NCBI GenBank assembly: GCA_030949995.1
Contig: JAUZRY010000079.1
Coordinates: 17,981 to 81,980, forward strand
Source: Ardenticatenia bacterium
Lineage (GTDB): Bacteria > Chloroflexota > Anaerolineae > Ardenticatenales > Ardenticatenaceae
DNA length: 64,000 nt
Direction: 5' to 3'
Below the pieces are notes generated by a model that was given only the letters and a program-made list of their open reading frames with translations, searched no databases and was not told the DNA's origin. Position 1 is the first letter of the stretch; each line of letters starts with the position of its first letter. Both the position numbers and the translations under genes were made by a program. Shown in pieces: positions 9,977-21,179 of this stretch.

Positions 9977-12973
9977 ATGGAATGGCAGCGTGAACCAAAC
10001 CCGATTCTTGAGACGTTGACAGTGCTCTTGGAGAGCAGGGCAACCAGTCTGATCCTCTCCTTTATCGTCATCCCGGCCCTGCTGGTGGCCGCTCTCTGGT
10101 TGCCCCCTATCTCCATTGGCGAGCGGGTGCTGGACAACGAATTCGTCGCCATTCCCGAAAGTGGTGGCTCAGTCAATGACCCAGACGGCACCCAAGTGGT
10201 GTTCTTGGCCGAAGGCCTCTCGAAGCCGGTGAAGGCGACCATGAGCAGCGTGCCGCGGGTGGAGTTCCTGGCCGGCAACGTCTCCACAGCGCTGCGTTCG
10301 GCCGCGGCGGCCCTGCCGGCGCAGCTTGTTCTGAAAAGTCCCATTTATCAAGTGCGTCTCAAGGGCGAAGAGCCAACGGCCGTGGTCATCAACATCCCCA
10401 TTCCCAACGACGCCGAGCCCTACGTGGTGCTTGACGTGTACGAGTGGACTGGTGACCAGTGGGCGTGGTTACCACACAAACTCTATGCCGAGGACGAACA
10501 GCTGGAGCTGCGCCTGAACCGCGTGCCCCGCACCTTTGCCGTGGTCCAAGCCCAGCGAACGGTGGCCTCCGTGGGCGCGGACATTCAACGAACAGGGGAC
10601 TTCGTGGCCCGAGCTGGCCCCGCGTTGACGGAAGCGTCGCCCAGGCTCTACATGATGAATGAAGATGGCACGATTAGCCAGCTTATGGCCGAGCCGGAGG
10701 GCCTGCGTGATAGCGGGGCCGTGATTGTGCCGTACTCCACAACCGCCAGGCAGACGGCATCATCCGAAGCGATTGGACGGACAACCTCCTCATCCAGCCC
10801 GATGTCTGGCAGAGCCACGTGGACCAGATCGTGGCCTTGGTGAACGAGCGCGGATACGCCGGCATCGAAGTGGATTACCGTAATGTGGACCCAACGCTCC
10901 GCGAGCACTTCACCGTGTTCGTGCGCACGCTGGCCGATCGGCTACACAAGCAGGGGAAACTATTGGTGGTGCGGGTGCCCACTCCCCGCCGCATTTCCGA
11001 AGACGAGTTTGACAGCGGGGCCTATGACCTGGTGGCCATTGGCCAGGCTGCTGACCAAGTGCACCTGACGGCGCCTGTGAACCCCGAGGCCTGGGTGCCC
11101 GGCGGTGACGTGGACGCTCTCCTCACCTGGGTAACGGGCAAGGTCAACCGGTACAAGTTGGCCGTGGTGGTGCCGACTGCCAGTTACGATCTCACCCAGG
11201 ATGGGGAGCCCATGCCGATTCGCTACGAGGAAGCTGTTCGGGCGCTCAGCCAGGTGCGCCTGGCCGGCGTCGAACAGGGGATGGCCATGCCTGGCCAGCC
11301 CGTGCGCCTGGTGGTGAACGCCTTTCAGGACGACAATGTGCGCGACGATCCGACGACCCAGACGTATCAATTCACGTCCACTTCGCCTGACGGGCAATGG
11401 CGTGTCATTGTCCTGGCCAATGCCGCCAGCCTAGGCCGGAAGCTCGACATCGTGGGACGGTACGCTGTGGGCGGCGTCGTGGTGCCTGACGCCGAGTACG
11501 CGGACCCGCGCGTGTGGGACTTGTTGGCCGAATACCGCCAAGGGAGCGGCTCCCTCCCCTTCTTCGAGAACCAATTCGCCCTCGTGTGGCAACTGCGCAA
11601 CGAACGGGGAGAGCAGATTTCCTCCCAAGTGCAGTCCCTGGATTCCGGCGAGGTGATGCTCCGGGCACCGGAGGAACCGGGGGTCTATCAGATCGCGGTG
11701 GCCATTTCCGACGACGGCGGGGCCACAACCTATGGCGATCCCGCGGCGCAGCGCATTGTGGTGCCGACGGCCACGCCCGAGCCGACCGCCACCCCTACGC
11801 CTACGCCGGCACCTTCTCCCACGCCTGTGCCCCCGACGCCCACACCACGTCCCCGTGGGGGCGGTGGCAATCAGGGAGGCGGAAACCAGGCCGGCACGAA
11901 GCCGCCGCCGTCCTCGCCCCCGCCGCCCAGCACAGCGCCCAGTGGGCCCATGGCCTACGGCATTCAGGCCCACCTGATCTACCAGGACAAGGCGCGCATT
12001 ATGCGCATGATTCAGGGGTTGGGCTTCAACTGGGTCAAGCAGCAAATCGAGTGGAAGGTCTTTGAGCCGGCCCCCCGGTCAAATCCAATGGGGCGAGATG
12101 GACTCAATTGTGGACGTTGCCCGGGCTCATGGCATCAAGGTGCTCTTCTCCATCGTCAAGGCGCCCAAGTGGGCCCGGCCGCCGGGCGCTGACCTGAGCG
12201 TGGAGGGACCGCCCGCCGACCCACAGACCTATGCCAACTTCGTGCGGGCCGTGGCCGCGCGCTACTGTGGCAAGGGCGTGGACGCCATTGAAGTCTGGAA
12301 TGAGCAGAACCTCCACTACGAGTGGGGCAATCAGCCCTTGAGTGCGGCCGCCTACATGGACTTGCTCAAACCGGCGTATCGGGCCATCAAGGAAGCCTGT
12401 CCCAGCATGATCGTCGTCAGTGGGGCCCTCACGCCGGCAGGCAATGTGGGGAACCTCGCCCGTGACGACGTGGAATACCTCCAGGAAATGTACAACTTTG
12501 GCCTGCGGCAGTACTCCGACGCCATTGGCGCCCACCCGAGCGGCTACAACTGCCCTGTGGACGCTGATTGGCGCACGGTTCAGGACCCCACGGCCAAGTT
12601 CCGGGGGCCGTTTGACAACCGACATCGTTCTTGGTGCTTCCGGGGCACGATGGAGGGATATCGCAACGTGATGGTGGCCAACGGGGACGCCAACAAGAAG
12701 ATCTGGGCCACGGAATTCGGGTGGGCCGTGGGGCCGGCTGTCAACCAGGCCTACGGCTATGCCGACGACAACACCTATGAGGAACAGGCCAAGTGGACGG
12801 TGCAGGCGTATCAGATGGCCCGCAACTGGGGATGGGTCGGAGGCATGTTCCTCTGGAACCTCAACTTCAAGATGGTGGCTCCTGGCTCTGAACAGGCCCA
12901 GTGGGGCATCGTGGACGAGTTCGGGAACCCGTTGCCCACCTACTACGCCCTTGCCAACATGCCCAAGCGATAA
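9977..12973 (+). CDS. Membrane-anchored two-domain glycoside-hydrolase-like protein (GH18-like + GH39-like), frame breaks near 10735 and at C6 tract ~12071
   Basis: Frames 9950-10843, 10819-12192 and 12062-12973 join. N-terminal TM; '[17 protein letters not shown]...LLVVRVPTP' resembles the GH18 TIM barrel; P/T-rich linker; '[14 protein letters not shown]...KIWATEFGW' resembles GH39-type catalytic motifs. Confidence 0.7.
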
Positions 12974-12991
12974 ACCGCGCGCGGGCGTTTG

Positions 12992-13019
12992 GAGCCCGGC
13001 GGCTCAAGCTGCCGGGCTC
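12992..13019. other. Inverted repeat between the two GH-like genes (weak terminator candidate)
   Basis: GAGCCCGGC-ggctcaagct-GCCGGGCTC; only a weak T-rich tail. Confidence 0.4.
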
Positions 13020-13055
13020 GCCGTGTTGGCCTATTTTGTGAGCGAGGTGAAGCCC

Positions 13056-14450
13056 ATGTGGCACACGCTGCGAATGCTCCTGTTTGCCGGAATGGTGTTC
13101 CTGGCCGCCTGTGGGCGTTCGGCAGCCACACCACCCCCATCAACGCCCACGCTCAGCCAGGTGGTGGCCCAGGCGCTCAAGCCCACCTTCACGCCTGTGA
13201 ACCCCGCCGGCAGTGAGACGCCTATGGCCCCGGCCCGCGCGGACGAAGGTGGGGCGCAGGCCGACGCCGTGCCCGCGACCACTCCCCCCACCGACACCCC
13301 CCCGACGCCCACCACATCGCCGGCGGCCACCGGGGGGCAAGCCGAGCCAACGGCGCCCGGAGAAATGCCCGAGCCCTCGCCACCGGCGCCCGGGGCAGTG
13401 AAGCGTTTCATGGCCTCGCCCGAGTACGGGATGCAGGCTTTCCTCTGGTGGCGCCCCGAGGTGGCCGATCGGGACGTACAGCTCATCAAGGAAGCCGGGT
13501 TCCAGTGGGTCAAACAGGATTTTGCCTGGCGTGAGATCGAGGGCGCGGGCAAGGGAGTCTTCGACTGGTCGCGGGCTGACACTGTGGTGCAGTTGGCCCA
13601 CGACAAGTACGGTCTCAAAATCTTGGCCCGCGTGGACCGCCAGCCCGCCTGGGCAAACCCCAACTGCGCGGGCCCGGGCGAGATGGGGCCCCCTCTCAAC
13701 CCCCAGGACTACGCTGACTTCCTGCGGGCCCTGGCGTCACGTTACCGGGGCAAGATCGCCGCGTATGCCATCTGGAACGAACCCAACTTGGCCCGCGAGT
13801 GGTGCAATCAGCCGCCCAACCCGGCCGAGTACGTGCAGCTTCTCAAAATGGCCTACGAGGTGATCAAATCAGCCGACCCCAATGCCATCGTGATCAGCGC
13901 CGGGCTCACGCCTACGGGGGGGCCCATGCCCGTGGCCATGAACGACGTGGAGTACTTGGACGGCATGTACCGCGCGATGGGAGGGGACAGCGAGGGATAC
14001 TTCGACGTGTTGGGGGCCCATGCGCCCGGCTACAAGGCTCCTCCGGAGGTGAGCCCGGACGAGGTGGAGGCAAACCCCGACCTCTACGGGCGGGGGCGGT
14101 GGTTCACCTTCCGCCGCGTGGAGGACTTGCGAGAAGTCATGGAACGCTATGGTGACACCGGCCGCCAAGTGGCTATCTTGGAAATGGGATGGACGACTGA
14201 CCCACGCCCTGATTCCCCCTACTACTGGCATGCGGTGACCGAGGAGCAACAGGCCGACTACTTGGTGCGCGCGTACCGGTTCGCCAAGCGGAACTGGAGC
14301 CCTTGGATCGGGCTCATGTCCCTGATCTACATTTGTAACCCGGATTGGACGGAAAATGACGAGCAATACTACTGGTGCATCACCTACCCGGTTTACCCGA
14401 ACACCGTCGTGCGTCCGGCGTATGAGGCCCTGAAGCAGATGGAGAAGTGA
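13056..14450 (+). CDS. Secreted lipoprotein with GH39/cellulase-like domain
   Basis: Lipobox 'VFLAAC', P/T-rich linker, 'YAIWNEPNLAREW...VAILEMGWTTD'; paralogous to the C-terminal domain of the upstream gene. Confidence 0.75.
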   Translation: MWHTLRMLLFAGMVFLAACGRSAATPPPSTPTLSQVVAQALKPTFTPVNPAGSETPMAPARADEGGAQADAVPATTPPTDTPPTPTTSPAATGGQAEPTAPGEMPEPSPPAPGAVKRFMASPEYGMQAFLWWRPEVADRDVQLIKEAGFQWVKQDFAWREIEGAGKGVFDWSRADTVVQLAHDKYGLKILARVDRQPAWANPNCAGPGEMGPPLNPQDYADFLRALASRYRGKIAAYAIWNEPNLAREWCNQPPNPAEYVQLLKMAYEVIKSADPNAIVISAGLTPTGGPMPVAMNDVEYLDGMYRAMGGDSEGYFDVLGAHAPGYKAPPEVSPDEVEANPDLYGRGRWFTFRRVEDLREVMERYGDTGRQVAILEMGWTTDPRPDSPYYWHAVTEEQQADYLVRAYRFAKRNWSPWIGLMSLIYICNPDWTENDEQYYWCITYPVYPNTVVRPAYEALKQMEK

Positions 14451-14485
14451 GCGCGGTGTGCTGAGGTGCGTGGAAGGCCCTGTGG

Positions 14486-16968
14486 GTGTTGCGCCGATCC
14501 AATCCCCACGAGGACCAGGGGGTGGCCGTGGACCTTGACTTGAACCTGTACCGGCGAGAAGTGACGGTGGTGGACGGAGAGCCGCCTGTCCGCCTGAGCG
14601 CCATTGACGTAGCCCCTCAGGCTATCCAGCGCACACTGGTCTTCCTGCACGGCTTCGGCGGCCACGCCCTCCAGTGGGCCCCCCAGCTCCAAGCGCTGGC
14701 GGCCGAGAACCGGGTCATTGCCATTGACCTTCGCGGTCATGGCCTGAGCGATTGTCCGGCGGGGCCTTACGACGTGAATACCCTGGTGACCGACATCGAG
14801 CGGGCGCTTCGCGCCTTGGACGTGGAGCGTCCCTTTGTGCTCCTGGGCCACAGTTTTGGCGGTGCCCTGGCGGCCCTCTACGCCTATCGCCATCCCCAGG
14901 ACGTGGAACGCCTCGTGCTTGTGGCCACAGCCGCGCGTCTCCGGCTTCACCGGGGGCTGGAGTGGGTCTTTCGGCTGCCGGCCCCGTTCCTCGAGCGTGT
15001 GCGCCGTGTGCTGAAACGCCACTTCTTTGCCCCCGCGCGAGTGCTCAAATCCATGTACTTTGAGGCCATGTGCCGGTGGGATGGGGACCAGGTGTTTCCG
15101 GCCCTTGATCAGCCGGCCTTGGTCATTCAGGGCCATCGGGACATCGTGTTTCCCAAGGGAGATTACCGCCGCGTGGCCCGCCTGTTGCCCCACGCCGAAG
15201 AGGTGATCGTGCCGGTCTCGGCCCACTTGGTGCAGCTTGAGCGGGCTGATGCGGTGACCCGGGCCATTCGCCGTTTCCTGACCCCTGTGCCCCTCAGTTG
15301 GCGCGACGCCACCTCCCACACGGCCCCCCTGACGGCCGAACGCCCCTGGGTGCGTTTTTACGATCCCGGCGTGCCGGCCACTATTGTGGTGCCCGACCAA
15401 CCCCTGCACCGATTCCTGGACGGGGCTGTGCGCCGTTTCGCCCGCCGGCCAGCCTTGCGCTTCGAGGGGCGGACCATCTCCTACAAGGCGTTCGAGGAGC
15501 GCGTGAACCGGTGTGCCAATGCCCTGCTGGGGTTGGGGGTGCAACAGGGTGATCGGGTCGCGCTGCTGTTGCCCAACGTGCCCCAGTTCGCCATCGCCTG
15601 TTTTGGCGCCTGGCGCGCGGCGGCCGTAATCGTGCCCGTTGACCCGCGTCTGCCCGACGACGAGGTCCACCGTCTGCTCGAGATGGCCGACGCCCGTGTG
15701 CTCGTGGCCCTGGACGACCAGGCCGAGCGGGCAGCCGACCTGTGGCCCCTTCGGCGCACAGGAGATCGGGTGTTGGTGCTCACCGGGCGCGGCGACGAGG
15801 TGGGGCGCATGGGATGGCGTGGACATCACCGGCTCGATGAGGTCGACAACGTGATCCGGTGGCACGAGTGGTTGAGCGCCGCCGGCTACGCGCGCCCCCG
15901 CCTGCGCATCGCCCCTGACGAACTGGCCGCCATTCTCCTCACCGGCGGCACAACAGCCCCCCCTCCCGAGGAGTGATGCTCACACACCGTAACCTGGTGG
16001 CCAACACCGTGCAAACCCGCCACTGGTTTGCCAACGCCCGCGAGGGACACGAAGTCGTGCTGGCCGCTCTTCCCCTCGGTCACGCGTATGGGCTAATGAC
16101 GTGCCTCACTGTGCCCGTGGCCCTTGCGGCCTCCGTGGTCTTGCTCCCCGAATTCGACCCCGAACAGGTCGCCCGCACCATCCAGCGGGAGCGGCCAACC
16201 CTCTTCCCTGGCGTGCCGGCCATATACGTGGCCCTGAACGCCCTGCCTGACGTGCGCCGATACGGGTTCGACTCCATTACAGCCTGTCTCAGCGGCTCCA
16301 CCGGCTTGCCCCTCGAAGTCCAGGAGGCGTTTGAAAAGCTCACCAGAGGACGGCTCGTGGAGGGATACGGTCTGACCGAGGCATCGCCCATCACGCACGC
16401 CAACCCACTCTTCGGCACCCGCAAGGTGGGCACTATTGGGGTTCCATTGCCCAACACCGATGCCCGCGTTGTCGCCGTGGATGACCCGAACCGAGTGCTG
16501 GGGCCAGGGGAGATCGGCGAACTCCAGGTGCGAGGCCCCCAAGTGATGCGGGGCTACTGGCAGGATGACCGGGCCACAGCAGCGGCCCTGCGCCCCGATG
16601 GGTGGCTGCGTACCGGTGACCTGGCCCGCGTGGACGCCGACGGCTTCTTCCAAGTGGTGGAGCGCCGGTCTGACGCGGTGCGAGGGCCGGATGGCACGTT
16701 GCTTCTGCCCCGCGATGTGGAAGAAGTCCTCTACGAACACCCTGCCGTGCGAGAGGCGGCCGTGGTTATTCTCCGCCAGGGCCAGGATGTGGTGGTCAAG
16801 GCAGCCGTCGTTCCGTCGGAGCCCGGCCATCCCCCTGATCCTGCCACGCTCCGCACGTGGTTGGCCCGCCGCTTGCCGTCCTACTTGGTACCTGACGAGA
16901 TTGTGCTGCGCGATACCTTGCCCCGCACACTGGTGGGCAAGGTGGTGCGGCGCGCGCTCTTCCCGTGA
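14486..16968 (+). CDS. Alpha/beta-hydrolase fused to AMP-dependent acyl-CoA synthetase/ligase (frame break at C7 tract 15957-15963)
   Basis: ORF 14486-15976 has 'FLHGFGGHALQW...LLGHSFGGALAALYA', then 'GDRVALLLPNVPQFAIACFGAWRAAAVIVPVDPRL...LTGGTT'; ORF 15973-16968 continues 'MLTHRNLVANT...VEGYGLTEASP...GWLRTGDLARVD'. Confidence 0.8.
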
Positions 16969-17053
16969 GCCGATCTTGCCCTCCACCCGGGAAGCACGCT
17001 AGGCTAGCATTGAAATGAGCTGACCCCGGGGAACGTGGGAGAGGAGTGATGCC

Positions 17054-18598
17054 GTGAACGCCATCAGGACCGTAACAGATGTGCCCCTCGACGTGATTGC
17101 CCTGAACCGGCTGGCCTTTGGTCCCCGCCCTGCCGACCGGGAAGCCTTCCGCAGCTTGGGCTCCTCCCCGGAGGAGCAACTGGCCGCTTACTTGGACATG
17201 CAATTGGCCCCAGATACCATTGACGACACCCCCTGTGAGGCCCGACTGGCCGCCCAACACTTCCGCACGCTGGAGAAGTCCCTGGAAACTCTGTGGCAGG
17301 ACCACTTCGTGGGAGGCAGCTCCCCCCCGGCCGACTTCACCGGTTCCCCTTGGGAGTGGCGTACGTTGCCCGTCCGCGAGACCGAAGCCGCCATGTTTAT
17401 TCGGGCAATCTACAGTGAACGCCAGTTGTTAGAAGTCATGGTCGAATTTTGGCACCATCATTTTAACGTCTACGCGTGGGATTATTGGATCGCGCCGGTC
17501 TTCGTCCACTACGACCGGGATGTGATCCGCGCCCACGCGCTGGGCAACTTCCGCGAACTCCTGGAGGCCGTGGCCCGCAGCCCGGCCATGCTCTTTTACT
17601 TAGACAACGCCACCAGCTCGCGGGCCGGGCCAAACGAGAACTACGCCCGCGAGCTCTTCGAGCTCCACACTATGGGGGCTGAGAACTACTTGGGCGTGCG
17701 CCGACAGGACACCGTCCCCGGCTACCCGGATAGCCCCGTGGGCTACGTGGACGACGACGTGTACGAGACGACCCGGTGCTTCACCGGGTGGCGGGTAGCT
17801 GACGGCCGCTGGGGGGCGCCGAGCACCGGTCTCTTCTACTACGACGACGACTGGCACGACCGATTTCAGAAACGAGTCCTGGGGCGGTATATTCCCCCGG
17901 ACCGTGGCATTGAAGATGGCCTGGAAGTCCTCGACGCCTTGGCCTCTCACCCCGGCACCGGACGTCACATCGCCCGCAAGCTCTGCCGGCGCTTGGTGAG
18001 CGACACGCCGCCGGAGAGCTTGGTCCAAAGGGCGGCCGATGTCTTCACGGCCAACTGGCAGGCGCCCGATCAGATCAAGCAGGTCGTGCGTACCATTGTG
18101 CTCTCTGAGGAGTTCCGTACCACGTGGGGGGCCAAGGTGAAGCGTCCTTTTGAGCTGGTGGTGAGTGCCCTGCGGGCCTTGCAAGCCGACGTGGTGCCCA
18201 CCGGCTCGTTCCTCTGGTGGTACGGTCAAATGGGCCAGCCCCTCTTCGCCTGGCGGGCGCCCAACGGGTACCCCGATGTGGCCCCGCCGTGGACCGGCTC
18301 CATCTCCCTGCTCCACCGGTGGCGCTTTCTCAATCGCCTCTTCGTCGGGCTGGACGGCGTGCAGCTCGACGTGCTGGGCCAAACGCCCGCCGAGCTCCAA
18401 ACGCCGAACGCGCTGGTGGATTTCTGGGCCCAACGTGTGTTGGGGCGTCCCCCTGACGAGGCCACGCGCCAGGAGGTGGTGGACTTCATGGCCCAAGGGC
18501 GCAATCCAGACTTGCCCCTGCCTGACGATGAGCGCGAGGGACGCCTGCCCTACATGATCGCCCTGTTGTTGATGAGCCCTGACTTTCAGTGGCGTTGA
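17054..18598 (+). CDS. DUF1800 family protein
   Basis: 'LNRLAFGPRPADREAF', 'MVEFWHHHFNVY', 'NENYARELFELHTMG', 'YETTRCFTGW'. Confidence 0.85.
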   Translation: MNAIRTVTDVPLDVIALNRLAFGPRPADREAFRSLGSSPEEQLAAYLDMQLAPDTIDDTPCEARLAAQHFRTLEKSLETLWQDHFVGGSSPPADFTGSPWEWRTLPVRETEAAMFIRAIYSERQLLEVMVEFWHHHFNVYAWDYWIAPVFVHYDRDVIRAHALGNFRELLEAVARSPAMLFYLDNATSSRAGPNENYARELFELHTMGAENYLGVRRQDTVPGYPDSPVGYVDDDVYETTRCFTGWRVADGRWGAPSTGLFYYDDDWHDRFQKRVLGRYIPPDRGIEDGLEVLDALASHPGTGRHIARKLCRRLVSDTPPESLVQRAADVFTANWQAPDQIKQVVRTIVLSEEFRTTWGAKVKRPFELVVSALRALQADVVPTGSFLWWYGQMGQPLFAWRAPNGYPDVAPPWTGSISLLHRWRFLNRLFVGLDGVQLDVLGQTPAELQTPNALVDFWAQRVLGRPPDEATRQEVVDFMAQGRNPDLPLPDDEREGRLPYMIALLLMSPDFQWR

Positions 18599-18614
18599 TC
18601 CAGGAGGAAACCCC

Positions 18615-19934
18615 ATGCCCGACCTCACCCGCCGTCAGTTTCTCGTTGGTTGTTCGGCCGCCATTGCCGCTATGGCCGGCGCGCGGTTTGGCGCGCTGGC
18701 GTGGGCCAACCCGGAGACGGCTGCCACATCGGAAACCCTGGTGATCGTCTTCCTGCGAGGGGGATGTGATGGGCTCAACATCGTGCCCCCGCTGGCCGGC
18801 GATGATCGCCAATATTACGAGACCAAGCGCCCGTCGCTCCAAGTGCCGGCCTCGGGCAGTGACGCAGCCCTTCCTCTTGACGGCCAATTCGGCTTCCACC
18901 CGGCCTGTGCCCCCCTCCACGACCTGTACCAGGATGGCAAGTTGGCCCTCGTGCTGGCGGTGGGGCTCACGGTGGACACGCGTAGTCACTTCGATGCCAT
19001 GGACTACATCGAGTTGGGCACGCCCGGCCGCAAGGACACCGGCACGGGCTGGCTGGCCCGGTACTTGGCCTCCTCCCCCCACGTCTCCTCGGCGTTGCTG
19101 TTGCCGGCCGTTGCCGCCGGCACCCTGAGGCCTACGGCGCTCCTGGGCGCTGACCAAGCTGTGGCCCTCAACGACTTGGACGCGCTCTCCTTCTACGGCC
19201 ACTGGAAGTACCGCGATGCCCAGCGTTTGGCCCTCCGCCACATGTACCAGAGTGCCACATCGTGGCTCCACCGGGCCGGCGTCCAGACGCTGGACTTGGT
19301 GGACATCGTCGAAGCCCGCAAGCCGCCCTCGTATACCCCGGCCAATGGGGCTGTCTACCCGGACACCAGCTTCGGCAACCAGCTCAAGGTGCTCGCCCAG
19401 CTCATCAAGATGGAGGTGGGGCTCCACGTGGCCACGATTGACCTAGGTGGCTGGGACACGCACGCCTACCAGGGTGACGGTAGTGGCGGGTATTTCGCCT
19501 CACTGCTCGACGAGCTGGCCAGAGGGCTGACGGCTTTCTACACCGACCTCGACGTGGGCTACACAGACCGCTTGACTGTGGTGGTGCTCAGTGAGTTCGG
19601 GCGACGGCTGCGCGAAAATGCCAACGGGGGCACCGACCACGGCCACGGCAATGTCATGATGGTGCTGGGCAACCAGGTCAACGGCGGCCTCCACGGTCGG
19701 TGGCCCGGCCTCCACGAGGACCAGCTCTACGACCGGGCAGACTTGGCCGTGACAACCGACTACCGCCAAGTGTTGAGCGAGATCGTCATCCGTCGGCTAC
19801 AGAACCCCAACTTGGGCGCCATTTTTCCGGGATACACGGAATATAAGCCCTTGGGAGTTGTTCGGGGCAATGACCTGCCCCCGCAATATGGGGAAACCGA
19901 ACGCCGAGTGTTCCTCCCCTTCGTGGTGCGGTAA
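18615..19934 (+). CDS. DUF1501 family protein with Tat-type signal
   Basis: 'LTRRQFLVGCSAAIAAMAGA' (RR motif); 'VIVFLRGGCDGLNIVPP'; 'VVLSEFGRRLRENANGGTDHGHGNVMMVLG'. Confidence 0.88.
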   Translation: MPDLTRRQFLVGCSAAIAAMAGARFGALAWANPETAATSETLVIVFLRGGCDGLNIVPPLAGDDRQYYETKRPSLQVPASGSDAALPLDGQFGFHPACAPLHDLYQDGKLALVLAVGLTVDTRSHFDAMDYIELGTPGRKDTGTGWLARYLASSPHVSSALLLPAVAAGTLRPTALLGADQAVALNDLDALSFYGHWKYRDAQRLALRHMYQSATSWLHRAGVQTLDLVDIVEARKPPSYTPANGAVYPDTSFGNQLKVLAQLIKMEVGLHVATIDLGGWDTHAYQGDGSGGYFASLLDELARGLTAFYTDLDVGYTDRLTVVVLSEFGRRLRENANGGTDHGHGNVMMVLGNQVNGGLHGRWPGLHEDQLYDRADLAVTTDYRQVLSEIVIRRLQNPNLGAIFPGYTEYKPLGVVRGNDLPPQYGETERRVFLPFVVR

Positions 19935-19953
19935 GACACAAAGGAGTGTCACC

Positions 19954-20901
19954 ATGATGCGCCAACTCTTCCTCACCCTCTCCCAAAGTCGCCCCGTGGA
20001 GACGACCGTTTCCCGCGTGGGGCCGGTGCGTCGCATGACCCGCCGTTTTGTGGCCGGGGAGACCCGTGGTGAGGCCCTGCACGTGGCGCGGACCCTGAAC
20101 GCCGATGGGCTGGCCGTCGCCCTTGACTACCTCGGGGAGAGCGTCAACGACCCGGACGAGGCCCGTGCCCATGCCGAGGAGTACGTGAGCCTGTTGAAGG
20201 CCATCCGGGCCCAAGGGGTCAACAGTGATGTCTCCCTCAAGCTGACGGGCATGGGGCTGGATGTGGACGAGGAACTCTGTTACCAGCACGTGCGCCGCGT
20301 CGTCGAGGTGGCCGACCGGCACGGGAACAGCGTGGAGATTGACATGGAAGCCAGCCCCTACGTGGAGGCCACCCTCCGCCTCTACAAGCGCCTCCTCCGG
20401 GAGGGGTTCCGCAACGTGCTCGTGGCCATTCAGGCATACCTCTACCGCAGCGAGCACGACATACGCGATCTCATCGCCATTGGGGGGCGGGTGCGGCTGG
20501 TGAAGGGCGCCTATGCTGAGCCCCCCGGCGTGGCCTTTCCCCAGAAGCAGGACGTGGACGCCAACTTCGTGCGCCTGATGCGCCTCATGTTGGGCCCAGA
20601 GGCCCGGGCAACGGGGTTCTTCGCCGCCATCGCCACCCATGACGAGCCCATGATCCGCGCCACACTCGACTACGTGAGCGAGCAGCGCATCGGCCCGGAA
20701 GCGTTCGAGTTCCAGATGATCTACGGCATTCGCCGCCGTCGCCAGCGCGAGTTGGCCGCCGAGGGGTACACGGTGCGGATCTACGTGCCCTACGGCACCC
20801 ACTGGTATCCCTACTTCATGCGCCGCCTGGCCGAACGGCCGGCCAATCTCTTCTTCCTGCTCCGACACCTTGTTGAGTTGCCCGGCAGGAGGCCCAAGTG
20901 A
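19954..20901 (+). CDS. Proline dehydrogenase
   Basis: 'ALDYLGESVND', 'SLKLTGMGLDVDEELC', 'RLVKGAYAEP', 'ATHDEPMI', 'EFQMIYGIRR', 'VRIYVPYGTHWYPYFMRRLAERPAN'. Confidence 0.9.
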   Translation: MMRQLFLTLSQSRPVETTVSRVGPVRRMTRRFVAGETRGEALHVARTLNADGLAVALDYLGESVNDPDEARAHAEEYVSLLKAIRAQGVNSDVSLKLTGMGLDVDEELCYQHVRRVVEVADRHGNSVEIDMEASPYVEATLRLYKRLLREGFRNVLVAIQAYLYRSEHDIRDLIAIGGRVRLVKGAYAEPPGVAFPQKQDVDANFVRLMRLMLGPEARATGFFAAIATHDEPMIRATLDYVSEQRIGPEAFEFQMIYGIRRRRQRELAAEGYTVRIYVPYGTHWYPYFMRRLAERPANLFFLLRHLVELPGRRPK

Positions 20902-21093
20902 ATACTCCCGCATCGGTGGCCTCTTGGTGACCAGGCGTCGAGGGCTGGCTTGAAAGAAGCCGGAGGGCGCCTGGTGATTTTCTGGCCTGACCGGTTACCC
21001 CTGCCCCTGTTTCACTTCAGCAGCATGTCCACACCCCGTGACCGGCAGAGGCCGCACGGGGCGAATCCGGCTGCTCTTGTGACCTTCAGACCT

Positions 21094-21122
21094 TTGACAC
21101 GATGTGCGCCTTCCGCTACAAT
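21094..21122 (+). promoter_or_regulatory. Predicted sigma70 promoter of alaS
   Basis: TTGACA (21094-21099) - 17 nt - TACAAT (21117-21122). Confidence 0.75.
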
Positions 21123-21179
21123 CCAAAACATACAAGCGGGTCGGCCGGTCAACGCGAGGGCACAGGTAGGGTGAAAGCA

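Noticed and set aside
14393-15865. 490-aa minus-strand ORF
   Set aside because: Antisense to the hydrolase-ligase fusion gene, which has strong motifs
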